Of a stretch of 51,518 nt of DNA, positions 42,398-49,999 are shown piece by piece. The position numbers were made by a program, and so were the translations under genes. Location of the stretch: positions 1 to 51,518 of IMG/VR virus record IMGVR_UViG_3300017960_000020, one strand, 5' to 3'. How positions within the stretch are numbered: the first letter of the stretch is position 1; each line of letters opens with the position of its first letter. Source of the DNA: a virus. The notes below the pieces were generated by a model. That model was given only the letters and a program-made list of their open reading frames with translations. It ran no database searches and was not told the origin of the DNA.

Positions 42398-42428
42398 GGG
42401 GTCCGCATCTGCCGAGCGTGCGGACCCC
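42398..42428 (+). terminator. Terminator-like hairpin after the tail module
   Basis: GGGGTCCGCA (42398-42407) pairs perfectly with TGCGGACCCC (42419-42428) across an 11-nt loop. There is no T-run. It sits in the 213-bp gap between the last fibre gene and the lipoprotein gene. Confidence 0.6.
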
Positions 42429-42507
42429 GCCTACACCGACGAGCCCTGGAGGGGTGGCGCGTCGGCTTCGACACCACCACCACCCCGGTCCCCTGACCAC
42501 CCCTCCG

Positions 42508-43083
42508 ATGCGAAACGCCATCCTCGCAAGCGTCGCGGCCTTGAGCCTTCTGGCCGGCTGCGAATCTACGCCCGCCCCGCCGGATCCCGAGCTGCAGACC
42601 CTGCAGGAGCAGTTCGACGAGCTGTTTGCCCAGGTTGACACGCTGGAAGAGATCAAGGTTCTCAGCCCAGCAGAGGCAGAATCCTACGCCAAGCTGCTGG
42701 CGGAGCTTCAGGCCCAGATCGCTGCGCGTGAAGCCGAACTCGCCCCCGATCCCGGCGTGACCCCTGAGCAGGAGGTCGCAGCTGGGGCCCTCGGAACGCT
42801 GGCCGGCGGCCCGGTCGGCGGGGCCATCGCGGTCGCCGGCGCCCAACTGCTCGGCCTGCTGTCCACCCGGCGAGGGCGAGCGCACCTCGCCAGGTCCGCG
42901 CAGAACGCCGCCAAACTCAAAGCCCTGGAGGCCCTGCGAGACTTCCTGAAGGCCGCAGGCTTCCACCACTCGACCGCCACCACCGAGAAGGTCTACGAGG
43001 CTGAAGCGACCGGCGAAGATCCGGTGATCGCGGTCAAGCAGGCCAAGGCCCCCAGCGACGCGCCCGCGGCGTCGAAGGCTTGA
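42508..43083 (+). CDS. Predicted lipoprotein
   Basis: A 191-residue protein with a clear lipoprotein signal, ILASVAALSLLAGC, lipobox LAGC at residues 15-18. A coiled coil follows (about 28-80), then a Gly/Ala-rich hydrophobic stretch (GTLAGGPVGGAIAVAGAQLL) and a charged helix. It would sit lipid-anchored in the cell envelope. Position after the tail module would suit an outer-membrane spanin or an exclusion lipoprotein; no partner inner-membrane spanin is seen. The signal implies a bacterial host using the lipoprotein pathway. Confidence 0.65.
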   Translation: MRNAILASVAALSLLAGCESTPAPPDPELQTLQEQFDELFAQVDTLEEIKVLSPAEAESYAKLLAELQAQIAAREAELAPDPGVTPEQEVAAGALGTLAGGPVGGAIAVAGAQLLGLLSTRRGRAHLARSAQNAAKLKALEALRDFLKAAGFHHSTATTEKVYEAEATGEDPVIAVKQAKAPSDAPAASKA

Positions 43084-43092
43084 GCGTGCACC

Positions 43093-43416
43093 ATGCCCCG
43101 CTCCACTAAGGGCCGAGTCAAAAAGGGAAAGGCCGCATCAAGTAAGCGCCCGAACCGCCAGCCTGCTTCTCTCTCGAAGTACCTGGCGCAGACCAGCAAG
43201 CGCAAAGGCAAGTCCAACGCGCTCGAACGCGCGGAGGTCAACGACGACATCAGGGCCTTCCTCGAGGCCAAACTGGCCGGCGAGACCGACATCTCGCTGG
43301 CGCAGTACTGGGAGGAGCACCTCAAGCCGCACTACGACCTTCCCCAGAGGAACGTCACCAGCCTTCAAAACCACGTCCGAACGAACTTCGGAGAGTTGTG
43401 GAGGAAGTGCAAGTGA
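43093..43416 (+). CDS. Basic hypothetical protein
   Basis: A 107-residue protein with a strongly basic N-terminus (STKGRVKKGKAASSKRPNRQ) and a helical second half (NDDIRAFLEAKLAGETDISL). DNA binding is plausible. Its stop overlaps the GTG of the phosphoesterase gene, so the two are probably made together. No family recognised. Confidence 0.6.
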   Translation: MPRSTKGRVKKGKAASSKRPNRQPASLSKYLAQTSKRKGKSNALERAEVNDDIRAFLEAKLAGETDISLAQYWEEHLKPHYDLPQRNVTSLQNHVRTNFGELWRKCK

Positions 43417-44543
43417 GCCGCCGCAGATCGAAGAAGGGGACCAAGAAGGCCTCCAAGAAGCAGGGAGCCTCCGCGTTCAAGGAGTTTTCCGAGCGCAAGG
43501 AGGGCGAGGCTCAGGAGGAGATGGCCGCCGAGCTCGACTTTCTGCGCCGGCGAAACAAGGCCCTCGAGCGGAAGGTCTCCAGCCAGGAGGCCGCGGTCCG
43601 CCTGATCATCCAGGAGGTCCGCGAGTCGCTCGAGGACCAGGCCGCGCCCCGCGTCCCGACCCCTCCGAAGCGCGCGGCCAAGGACCGCCGCGAGGTCGCG
43701 GTGCTGCTGTACTCGGACCTGCAAGCCGGCGCCCTGGGCACCGGACCGCGGGAGACTGATCGGTTCAGCGTCGCTCGCCTGCGCGAGATGGTCCTAGGGC
43801 CCCTCCTGGAAAAGACCCTGGCCACGGTGGACAACCGGCGCAAGGACGCCGAGGTAGAGACGCTTCAGCTCTGGTCCCTCGGCGACCTGGTCGACGGCTC
43901 GGGGATGCGCTCGAACCACGCCTGGGAGGTCGAAGAGGACGTACTCGCCCAGTCCATGCACACCGTGCCGGACCTCTCCAGGGACTTCACCCTTGGGTTG
44001 CTTCGCGGCTTCCAGCGGATCGAGGTCACGGCCGTCTCCGGCAACCACGGCCGCAGCGGGCCCAAGAAGGCGGACCCGAATCCCGCCCGGGTCAACTGGG
44101 ACACCGTCGCCGCCCTCACCTGGCAGGAGAAGATGCGCGGGCTCGCCGACGACCGGGTCACTTTCAACGTCGAGCAAGACGAGCGGGTCGTGATTGTCGA
44201 GCTTGGCCAGCGCAAGGCCCTCCTCTGCCACGGAGACAACCTCGCCGCCGGCGGTGGCGGGCTCATGGGGATTCCGATGTACGGGATCACGCGCGGGCTC
44301 TACAAGCTGTTCGGATCCAACATCTACGGGCCGGTCGACTACGTCGCGTTCGGCCACTTCCACCAGACCATGCAGGGCGCGCTCGGCGACGTGATCTGGT
44401 GGAGCAACGGCAGCCCGCAGCGCGGCAACCGCTTCGCTCGCGAGATCGTCAAGTCCGACTGCCGCCCGAGCCAACGGCTCTTGTTCTTTGACGCGGAGAC
44501 GGGGGACCTCCGATCTGACCACATCCTGTTTCTCGACGACTGA
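43413..44543 (+). CDS. Calcineurin-like metallophosphoesterase
   Basis: A 376-residue protein. After a basic N-terminus and coiled coil come the metallophosphoesterase motifs in order: YSDLQAG (motif I, with Gln where His is usual), WSLGDLVDG (GDxxD type), VSGNHGRSG (GNH), LLCHGDN and FGHFHQT (GHxH). Such enzymes cleave phosphoesters in nucleic acids, nucleotides or proteins with two metal ions. The Gln in motif I is an oddity but is tolerated in some families. The GTG start at 43413 overlaps the preceding stop. Confidence 0.75.
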   Translation: MSRRRSKKGTKKASKKQGASAFKEFSERKEGEAQEEMAAELDFLRRRNKALERKVSSQEAAVRLIIQEVRESLEDQAAPRVPTPPKRAAKDRREVAVLLYSDLQAGALGTGPRETDRFSVARLREMVLGPLLEKTLATVDNRRKDAEVETLQLWSLGDLVDGSGMRSNHAWEVEEDVLAQSMHTVPDLSRDFTLGLLRGFQRIEVTAVSGNHGRSGPKKADPNPARVNWDTVAALTWQEKMRGLADDRVTFNVEQDERVVIVELGQRKALLCHGDNLAAGGGGLMGIPMYGITRGLYKLFGSNIYGPVDYVAFGHFHQTMQGALGDVIWWSNGSPQRGNRFAREIVKSDCRPSQRLLFFDAETGDLRSDHILFLDD

Positions 44544-44551
44544 GGCGCCAC

Positions 44552-45202
44552 TTGATCGCGAATCTCCAACCGCTCACCAAGGACACCTGGTGGGTCTACC
44601 TGCTTGGCCTGCTGATCTCCACCGGCGGCGGCAAGCTGATCTGGGCCGGCGTCAAGAGCCTCAAGGCCAAGCTCCGCGTGCGCCGCTTCCATGCGGGCAT
44701 CGAGGCCACGGCGAAGGTCTACCACGCGCTCAACGACCTGGTCGCGCGCACCGGCGCCTCGCGCGCGATCATCCTGCGCGCGGAGAACGGCGGAGGCATC
44801 CCCACCCCAGGGCGCAGCCTCTACACCACGATCATCCAGGAGGCCTACTCGAGCCGGTCGAGCTCGATCCGGGACAGTTGGTATCGGCGACGTGCGGACG
44901 GCCCCTACGTCGACCTCCTGCGGCAGATCATCGAACGCGGTGAGGTTGCCTTGCGGCTTGATGCGATGGACGTGGGCGAGCTGCGGGACCTCTACGAGGC
45001 CAACGACGTGAAGCGGTCCCAGGTCCACATGCTGGGCTCCAACGGACACTTCATGGCCTACCTGTCAGTCAACTTCAAAGAGGACGCGGAGCTGACCGCC
45101 AAGCAGCGGGTGGCTATCGCGGAGGCCGCCTCCTACCTGCGCGCGGTCCTGGCGAAGCATGAGGAGGTCTTTCAAGTGCGGGGGGATCTGGAGGTGGATT
45201 AG
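44552..45202 (+). CDS. Membrane-anchored GAF-like protein
   Basis: A 216-residue protein from a TTG at 44552, with no ATG nearby upstream. One hydrophobic segment near residues 10-30 (WWVYLLGLLISTGGGKLIWA) is followed by a domain resembling small GAF-like sensors (RAIILRAENGGG, HFMAYLSVNFKED, then a C-terminal helix). It may sense or bind a small ligand at the membrane. The role in the phage is unknown. Its stop overlaps the stop of a small minus-strand ORF. Confidence 0.55.
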   Translation: MIANLQPLTKDTWWVYLLGLLISTGGGKLIWAGVKSLKAKLRVRRFHAGIEATAKVYHALNDLVARTGASRAIILRAENGGGIPTPGRSLYTTIIQEAYSSRSSSIRDSWYRRRADGPYVDLLRQIIERGEVALRLDAMDVGELRDLYEANDVKRSQVHMLGSNGHFMAYLSVNFKEDAELTAKQRVAIAEAASYLRAVLAKHEEVFQVRGDLEVD

Positions 45203-45312
45203 AGCCCCTCGATCTCACGCTGGAAGCACTCCAGCACGCCGAACTGCCGCGCCATGCGGCGGACGTGGGATCGCTCGATCGAAGGGTCGCGGCGCTTGCC
45301 GTGTCCGCCCAA
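45199..45312 (-). CDS. Possible 37-residue minus-strand gene
   Basis: A TTG at 45312 opens a 37-codon frame ending with TAA at 45199-45201, tail to tail with the GAF-like gene. It includes RDPSIERSHVRRMARQFGVL. By hand count its third codon positions are about 90% GC with much lower GC at second positions, as in real genes here. There is no ribosome site or ATG except 18 codons before the end. It may be a remnant of a longer gene. Confidence 0.3.
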   Translation of the reverse strand: MGGHGKRRDPSIERSHVRRMARQFGVLECFQREIEGL

Positions 45313-45431
45313 CGGAAGCCTGCGAAAGGCTGGTTTCTTGCCTGGCGGATAAATCCGGGAGTGTGTAGTTGTTGAAACCCGGGGGTGAGTGGGGCGGGCC
45401 TAACCGACCAGAGACCTATCCTGTTCGCCAA

Positions 45432-45460
45432 TTGTTAGGGGGCTTCGGGCGGGCTATGCT
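45432..45460 (+). promoter_or_regulatory. Sigma-70-like promoter for the Panacea gene
   Basis: TTGTTA (45432-45437), a 17-bp spacer, then TATGCT (45455-45460) gives good spacing and four of six consensus bases in each box. The ATG at 45492 lies about 25 nt after the expected start, with no Shine-Dalgarno. Confidence 0.6.
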
Positions 45461-45491
45461 GTTTGCGCGATCCAGATGCACCCCTCCCGCG

Positions 45492-46004
45492 ATGCGCCTA
45501 CCCCATGCACGCGAGGTCGCTGACTATCTCTTGCAGCTCGCAGCTCAGGAGGAAGGCACGACCCCTCGCACGAACCTAGAGCTTCAAAAGCACCTGTACT
45601 ACGTGCAGGGCTGGGCCATCGCACGCCTAGGCCGACCGATGTTCCATGAGGACATAGAGGCATGGCACTACGGCCCGGTAGTGCCAAAGGTCTATCGGGC
45701 GGTGTGCGAGTATGAGGCGCACCCGATACCAACCCCAGCCGAAGACCCGTACTTGGTCGCCGAGGACCGGTGCTTCATCGCAAGCGTCTGGGAGGACTAC
45801 AAGGGGTTCACTGCTTCTGAGCTGGCACGCCTAACGCATGAGGAAGAGCCCTGGGCCAACGCCTGGGAAGGCCAACCTCACGGGGCGACCTCGAAGATCA
45901 AGATCCGCAAGCATGAGCTTGCGAGCTTCTTTGAGTCGCAGATGCCGAGTTCTCAGGATAGGGGCGATCTCCTGGGCGCTACCGACAAAGAGGCTTCTGA
46001 GTGA
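45492..46004 (+). CDS. Panacea-domain protein (SocA/GepA-like antitoxin-type)
   Basis: A 170-residue protein of the Panacea (DUF4065) family. The start AREVADYLLQLA, the block TNLELQKHLYYVQGWAIARL and EAWHYGPVVPKVYRAV are characteristic. Panacea proteins act as antitoxins for varied toxins and are common in prophages as GepA-type genes. No convincing toxin lies beside it, so it may work alone or neutralise a host toxin; this is inference. It has its own promoter and a hairpin downstream, and is less GC-rich than neighbours, so it looks like a recently acquired moron. Confidence 0.8.
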   Translation: MRLPHAREVADYLLQLAAQEEGTTPRTNLELQKHLYYVQGWAIARLGRPMFHEDIEAWHYGPVVPKVYRAVCEYEAHPIPTPAEDPYLVAEDRCFIASVWEDYKGFTASELARLTHEEEPWANAWEGQPHGATSKIKIRKHELASFFESQMPSSQDRGDLLGATDKEASE

Positions 46005-46106
46005 ATACTGGCCTACCCCTCGGCGCGGCTACTGGACCCTATCCGACTCCTGAACGCCCAGTTACACACTATGAAGTCACCTAGATAAGCCAGCCGGATG
46101 GCCGTA

Positions 46107-46148
46107 AGTGGGGGTGGCTTAGAGGTTTAGCGGCCCGCCACCCCCACT
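46107..46148 (+). terminator. Long perfect hairpin downstream of the Panacea gene
   Basis: AGTGGGGGTGGC (46107-46118) pairs perfectly with GCCACCCCCACT (46137-46148) across an 18-nt loop. It probably ends the Panacea transcript or separates it from the tRNA-like gene. Confidence 0.6.
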
Positions 46149-46158
46149 CCGGCACCTT

Positions 46159-46236
46159 GCCCCCGTGGTGGAACTGGTAGACACACCTCCTTTGCAAGGA
46201 GGCGCCTTGTCCGGGCATGCGAGTTCGCCGGGGGCA
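46159..46236 (+). tRNA. Class II tRNA-like gene, anticodon UGC, truncated T-arm
   Basis: The acceptor stem GCCCCCG/CGGGGGC is perfect and the discriminator base is A. The D-arm GTGGAACTGGTAGACAC is the bacterial tRNA-Leu form. The anticodon arm CCTCC-TTTGCAA-GGAGG is perfect and gives anticodon TGC (46193-46195), which reads alanine codons. A long variable arm follows. The T-arm starts GCGAGTTCG but then joins the acceptor directly, as if about 7 nt between two TCG triplets were lost. It may be a pseudo-tRNA or a functional tRNA with a minimal arm. CCA is not encoded. Confidence 0.65.
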
Positions 46237-46301
46237 CTTTCCACCTAGCAAGACCCGAGGGCCTACCAGGTCCCGAGGGCGCATTTAAGATATCGGATGA
46301 T

Positions 46302-46335
46302 CCTGGCCTGTCCAGGCCTCCATTCCACAATGGAG
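46302..46335 (+). promoter_or_regulatory. Dyads upstream of the gene at 46341
   Basis: CCTGG (46302-46306) and CCAGG (46312-46316) form one dyad. CTCCATT-CCAC-AATGGAG (46318-46335) is a perfect 7-bp stem just before the ATG. The latter covers the expected ribosome site and could control translation or bind a regulator. Confidence 0.4.
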
Positions 46336-46340
46336 TGACA

Positions 46341-46529
46341 ATGGGAGACTCGGAGAGCAAGCGGGGGCCCAAGGGCCGCAAGACCGGCCCCGAGCTGGAA
46401 CGCCTCAAGATCGAGGAGGAGAACGCAGCCGCGGCCCTGGACCGCCTGCTGGGGCTAGAGGAGCAGCCCGAGGGAGAGGGCGACGAGGACGAGGAGAGCG
46501 AGCCCCAGGACCGGGAGCGGCGGGGCTAG
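46341..46529 (+). CDS. Small charged hypothetical protein
   Basis: A 62-residue protein with a basic start (SKRGPKGRKTG), a helix, and a very acidic end (EGEGDEDEESEPQDRE). A GTG at 46335 would add two residues. Its TAG overlaps the stop of the convergent minus-strand ORF in the tetramer CTAG (46526-46529). No family recognised. Confidence 0.55.
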   Translation: MGDSESKRGPKGRKTGPELERLKIEEENAAAALDRLLGLEEQPEGEGDEDEESEPQDRERRG

Positions 46530-46822
46530 GACTCCCCTTTCTCGCTGCCCGGGGGCGGCGTCCCTCGAACCTTGAGCTTGTGGGACCAGTCGTAGGTGTC
46601 GTTCCAGGTCCGAACAACATGGCCGCAGACTTCGCACTTGAACTGGCCCCGCTCCGCAACTTTCCGACGTGAAGCCCATTGCGGCCTATGAGCCCCGACC
46701 GCCGCGCTCGTAGGCGCTGACGGCAGCCTTGCCCCTTCCAATAGCCGCCCCGAGTTCCGCCTGACTCTTCCGCGCAAGCCTCCGAGCAAATCGGAGGCGT
46801 TCCCCCTGCGCGCGCTGGGCAT
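46526..46822 (-). CDS. Zinc-finger ORF downstream of and overlapping the XRE repressor
   Basis: The C-terminal part (GQFKCEVCGHVVRTWNDTYD then WSHKLKVRG) looks like a genuine zinc-binding domain. The frame opens at an ATG at 46822 inside the XRE gene, without a ribosome site, and the overlapping part looks like a shadow. It lies in the +1 frame relative to the XRE gene, so translation by frameshift or reinitiation after the XRE stop (46686) is possible. The start given is nominal. Confidence 0.4.
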   Translation of the reverse strand: MPSARRGNASDLLGGLRGRVRRNSGRLLEGARLPSAPTSAAVGAHRPQWASRRKVAERGQFKCEVCGHVVRTWNDTYDWSHKLKVRGTPPPGSEKGES

Positions 46823-46859
46823 CCTTCAGCGACGGCGCGCTTTCGGCGTCGGAGGGCAT
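46686..46859 (-). CDS. XRE-family HTH repressor-like protein
   Basis: A 57-residue protein consisting of one Cro/C1-type helix-turn-helix: RLRFARRLARKSQAELGAAI then GRGKAAVSAYERGGRG. It stops right after the conserved YERG, so it lacks the usual last helix or an oligomerisation domain. The ATG at 46859 is preceded by GGAGG at short spacing; an ATG at 46889 would add ten residues. It is divergent from the excisionase-like gene across a perfect dyad, the layout of a phage control switch. Confidence 0.65.
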   Translation of the reverse strand: MPSDAESAPSLKDAQRAQGERLRFARRLARKSQAELGAAIGRGKAAVSAYERGGRGS

Positions 46860-46921
46860 AGCCTCCAGTGTGGGGATGGCGGGAAGCATGGGGCTAGTGG
46901 GAACGCTGAATAGTAGGGGCC

Positions 46922-46938
46922 CCGCAGTCCCACTGCGG
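46922..46938 (+). promoter_or_regulatory. Perfect 17-bp operator-like dyad
   Basis: CCGCAGT-CCC-ACTGCGG is a perfect 7-bp inverted repeat with a 3-bp centre. It lies between the divergent XRE and excisionase-like genes. A TACTAT box on the minus strand (about 46907-46912) lies nearby and could be the repressor gene's -10 element. Confidence 0.6.
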
Positions 46939-47021
46939 CGACCGTTTGGCTTTTTTGACTTTCCGCGCACCCCAGGAGACTCCAGCCGCCTTAGGTTGGC
47001 GCCCGAAGGAGGCACCAGCCC

Positions 47022-47276
47022 ATGACCACCCAAGCTCAAGGCCGCGTCACGCGGCTCCCCAAGCGCAAACCGCGCGCATGGATCACCCCGGCGGACGCCG
47101 CGGACTACCTAAACCGAGGTCGCAGCACCATTTATCGGTACTGCGAGGAGGGCCACCTGGCCCACTGGCGCGAGCCGGGATCCCGCCAGCTGAAGATCTG
47201 CGCCAAGTCTGTGGAGGACTACGGCCGCAAGATCGACGGGCACGAGCTGCCCTCGAACGAAGGCGAGGCAGCCTGA
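47022..47276 (+). CDS. Excisionase/MerR-type helix-turn-helix protein
   Basis: An 84-residue protein with the HTH_17/excisionase domain: WITPADAADYLNRGRSTIYR then YCEEGHLAHW. Such proteins act as excisionases or early regulators. No integrase is seen in the window, so a transcriptional role for the early operon is more likely. It is the first gene to the right of the control dyad, and its stop shares a base with the next ATG. Confidence 0.75.
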   Translation: MTTQAQGRVTRLPKRKPRAWITPADAADYLNRGRSTIYRYCEEGHLAHWREPGSRQLKICAKSVEDYGRKIDGHELPSNEGEAA

Positions 47277-47626
47277 TGGCGGGTCGGAGGGGCCTGTCGG
47301 ACAGCGGCCTGCGCCGCCTGGTGAGGGTCATGGCCGAGGAGGTCGGCCAGGCCCAGGACTACCCGCTGCGGCGGCTGATGGAGGAGTACCTGGAGGCGCA
47401 GTCCGTCGAGGTCGCGCCCGAGCACTCCAAGCAGACCCGCAACCGGCTCGACACGCTGATCACCTGGGTCGAGGACCGCTGCAGCGCGGAGGGCCTGGTA
47501 CCTGGCACGCGCGTTGTTCTGAGGAGCCGCGCGGACCTGGTCTACCTGCGCGCGGTGCTCGACTCCGCCGAGGAGATCTTGGACGGCGGGCCGCTTGAGA
47601 TCGAAGGGGGTGGCGACGGTGAGTAA
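47276..47626 (+). CDS. Hypothetical protein
   Basis: A 116-residue mainly helical protein (LRRLVRVMAEEVGQAQDYPL, YLEAQSVEVAPEHSKQTRNR). No motif recognised. It starts at an ATG overlapping the excisionase-like stop and overlaps the next gene by 8 bp, so it is part of the early operon. Confidence 0.6.
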   Translation: MAGRRGLSDSGLRRLVRVMAEEVGQAQDYPLRRLMEEYLEAQSVEVAPEHSKQTRNRLDTLITWVEDRCSAEGLVPGTRVVLRSRADLVYLRAVLDSAEEILDGGPLEIEGGGDGE

Positions 47627-47953
47627 CCCCAAACCCCATCGCTGCTGGTCGTGCCGAGACGAGTTCTCGCCGAACCTGCTGGACACCTACGTCGGGCTGG
47701 CGCACCTGGCCGAACGTCCGGTGAAGCTCTGCGCGCCCTGCGCGTTCGAGCACCTGCGAAGCGAGCGTCTGCCCGAAGAGTACGCCGGGCCGAAGGCTGC
47801 CGTGCAGCTCGTCGAGTCCGCGTTCGCCAACGCCCAGTCCGGCAAGGACGCTGAGGCGGCTGCCTGGGCGCGTCGACGGATGCAGAACCCGCGGCTTCGC
47901 AAGGTCACGCTGGACGTTCTGCGGAACGCCCGTTGGGAGCGAGGGGGTGCGGC

Positions 47954-47957
<4 letters not shown>
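47619..47957 (+). CDS. Zinc-finger protein of the early operon
   Basis: A 112-residue protein from a GTG at 47619. It has one CxxC...CxxC zinc ribbon (HRCWSC near the start and LCAPCAFEHL about 35 residues later) and a basic helical C-terminus. Two in-frame starts lie just upstream, but the GTG overlaps the end of the preceding gene in the usual way. Role unknown. Confidence 0.6.
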
Positions 47958-48375
<418 letters not shown>

Positions 48376-48379
<4 letters not shown>

Positions 48380-48687
48380 ACTTCCCGTCCCCCACCGCCT
48401 CCTGCTTCGGCTGCGAACGCCTCGTCAGCGCCGGGCTCCTCGAGCCTGTTCGCGCTGGCGAGGCGGGCCCGGAGTGGCGCATGTGCCTGGCGTGCCTGGT
48501 CACGCTCCAGCGGCGCAGCTCCGTGCCGTCCGCGTACTCGCTGCCGATTCAGCGCCTGGCATCCCGCACGCTCTCTGAGCCCTGCCAGACCTCCCAAGAC
48601 GCTCAGTGTCGCACGTTGGGGCGCTTGGTCGTCCGGGAGGCGGCGAAGGCCATGGGGGCGATCTCAGGCGGCGAGGTGGCGCGGTGA
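48376..48687 (+). CDS. Small zinc-finger protein upstream of the initiator
   Basis: A 103-residue protein from a GTG. It has a CFGC...CLAC zinc ribbon in the first 40 residues and a helical C-terminus (GRLVVREAAKAMGAISG). Both ends overlap neighbours by 4 bp (GTGA), linking it to the replication initiator gene. Function unknown. Confidence 0.6.
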
Positions 48688-49976
48688 GGGCTCGGACGAC
48701 CCACAGCAGCGGAGCGTGGCAGGCGATCGTGCGCCGCGCGTGCATGGCCGCCGGCGTCAAGCGCGAGGCTGCTCGCGTGGTCGCCCAGGTCGAGCTGATC
48801 TACCGCGGGAGCCTCGAGGTCAACGCCGGGGCCGGTCGGCTCGCGGACTACGTGGGCGTCTCTGAGCGCACCGTTCGGCGCGCCGCCGAGGTCGCTTGCG
48901 AGGTGGGCTTCTGGACGCCTCTGCACTCCAAGGGGCAGCGCCTCCACCTGCGCTTCGCTGCCACCGAAGCCCTGCTCGAAGGGCAACCCGGAGCCATCTG
49001 GGCCGAGGGCTTGAGCGAGTACCCGGAGCAGACCCCGGACATGGTGACCGGGGTGGACCCCGGACACGGTGACCGGGGTGCGGGGGTACGTCGGTCAGGG
49101 TGTCCTACCCACCCCGGACACGGTGACCGGAGTACCCCGGACACGGTGACCTACCCCACCCCGGACACGGTGACCTACCCCCCTCCTGACCCCGGACACG
49201 GTGACCGGGGGGGGTCGGACACGGTGACCGGGGGGTCCGGACACGGTGACCGGACAGCAGAAGCAAGCAGTATCAGAAAGCAGCAGCAACAACAGCATCC
49301 CCAGCCCGCTGCAAGCTCCTCGGTGCCTGGCTCGGCCCGAGGTCCCGGTGCTGCTGCTGCTGCTGCCGGGGCTCCGCCGGAGGAGCTTGGCCGAGACCCG
49401 ATCGGCGAGCTGACGCGATCCGCGCTGGCCGCGGTTGGCGTCGAGCCCGACTCGGCGTTCGGCGGCGAGCTGCTCGATGCGCTGGTCGGCTTGGAGCCGT
49501 CCGGCATCCAGCGGGTCCTCGAGCGGGCCCGCAGCCAGGCGAACCCGGGTGGCGCGCTGCGGTCCGCGTTGGCCGGCGGGTACCTGGCCGACTGGGCAGC
49601 CGAGCCCACAGCGAGCGACGGCCGACCGGACCTGCACGCCGAACCCGCGCAGCCCCGGACCGGAGCCTGGGACTTCGAGCTCGAGGACCTGGCTCTGTGG
49701 TTTGCCCGACCGTCCGGCGACCCGCGGTTCGAGAGCGCACGCCGAACCGCCGAGTCCCGAGCCCGTTTGAGCGCTTGGGGCTCCGTCGAGGGCGTGCTTG
49801 AAGCCCAGGCCGCCCAGATCGCCGCGCTGCCCCCGCACGTCGCCCCGAAGGTCCGAGCGGCCTGGGGCCTTGACGGATGGCGCGAGTGGGCGCGAGAGCG
49901 CACCGGTGAGCCCGAACAGACCACGGAGCCCGAGCCCGCCTACATGCAGGTGCTGCGCACGGGCCTCGCTTCCTGA
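48684..49976 (+). CDS. Replication initiator (lambda O-like) containing the origin iterons
   Basis: A 430-residue protein. The N-terminal about 110 residues carry a winged-helix/HTH region (LADYVGVSERTVRRAAEVAC) likely to bind the iterons. Residues about 117-190 are encoded by the iteron array and read as alternating PDTVT and GHGDR motifs. A poly-Gln and poly-Ala linker follows. The helical C-terminal region would recruit the helicase loader encoded next. This is the design of lambda O, where the origin lies inside the initiator gene. Family assignment is by architecture and position, not by close sequence match. Confidence 0.75.
   Translation: MRARTTHSSGAWQAIVRRACMAAGVKREAARVVAQVELIYRGSLEVNAGAGRLADYVGVSERTVRRAAEVACEVGFWTPLHSKGQRLHLRFAATEALLEGQPGAIWAEGLSEYPEQTPDMVTGVDPGHGDRGAGVRRSGCPTHPGHGDRSTPDTVTYPTPDTVTYPPPDPGHGDRGGSDTVTGGSGHGDRTAEASSIRKQQQQQHPQPAASSSVPGSARGPGAAAAAAGAPPEELGRDPIGELTRSALAAVGVEPDSAFGGELLDALVGLEPSGIQRVLERARSQANPGGALRSALAGGYLADWAAEPTASDGRPDLHAEPAQPRTGAWDFELEDLALWFARPSGDPRFESARRTAESRARLSAWGSVEGVLEAQAAQIAALPPHVAPKVRAAWGLDGWREWARERTGEPEQTTEPEPAYMQVLRTGLAS
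49033..49251 (+). repeat. Origin iterons: eight direct repeats of GGACACGGTGACC
   Basis: Core copies start at 49037 (one mismatch), 49062, 49116, 49139, 49163, 49194, 49217 and 49239. The first six have a CCCC prefix. Spacing is mostly 22-25 bp, about two helical turns. The one large gap (49062 to 49116) holds a degenerate inverted copy GGTCAGGGTGTCC at 49093-49105. The array is followed by less GC-rich sequence (about 49251-49305), the likely unwinding region. Periods are not multiples of three, so selection acts on the DNA. Confidence 0.9.
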
Positions 49977-49999
49977 CCCCGACTCCAAACCCCCGCACC

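Larger units (their letters stand above)
46005..46340 (+). other. 336-bp gene-free region with hairpin, tRNA-like gene and dyads
   Basis: It holds a 12-bp perfect hairpin (46107-46148), a tRNA-like gene (46159-46236), a near-duplicate GACCCGAGGGC / GTCCCGAGGGC pair (about 46252-46280), and small dyads just before the next gene. No open frame looks coding. Confidence 0.6.

Noticed and set aside
49033-49251. Iteron array as a CRISPR array
   Set aside because: Repeats are 13-17 bp with 5-15 bp spacers inside an open gene; spacing and context fit origin iterons, and no cas gene is near.
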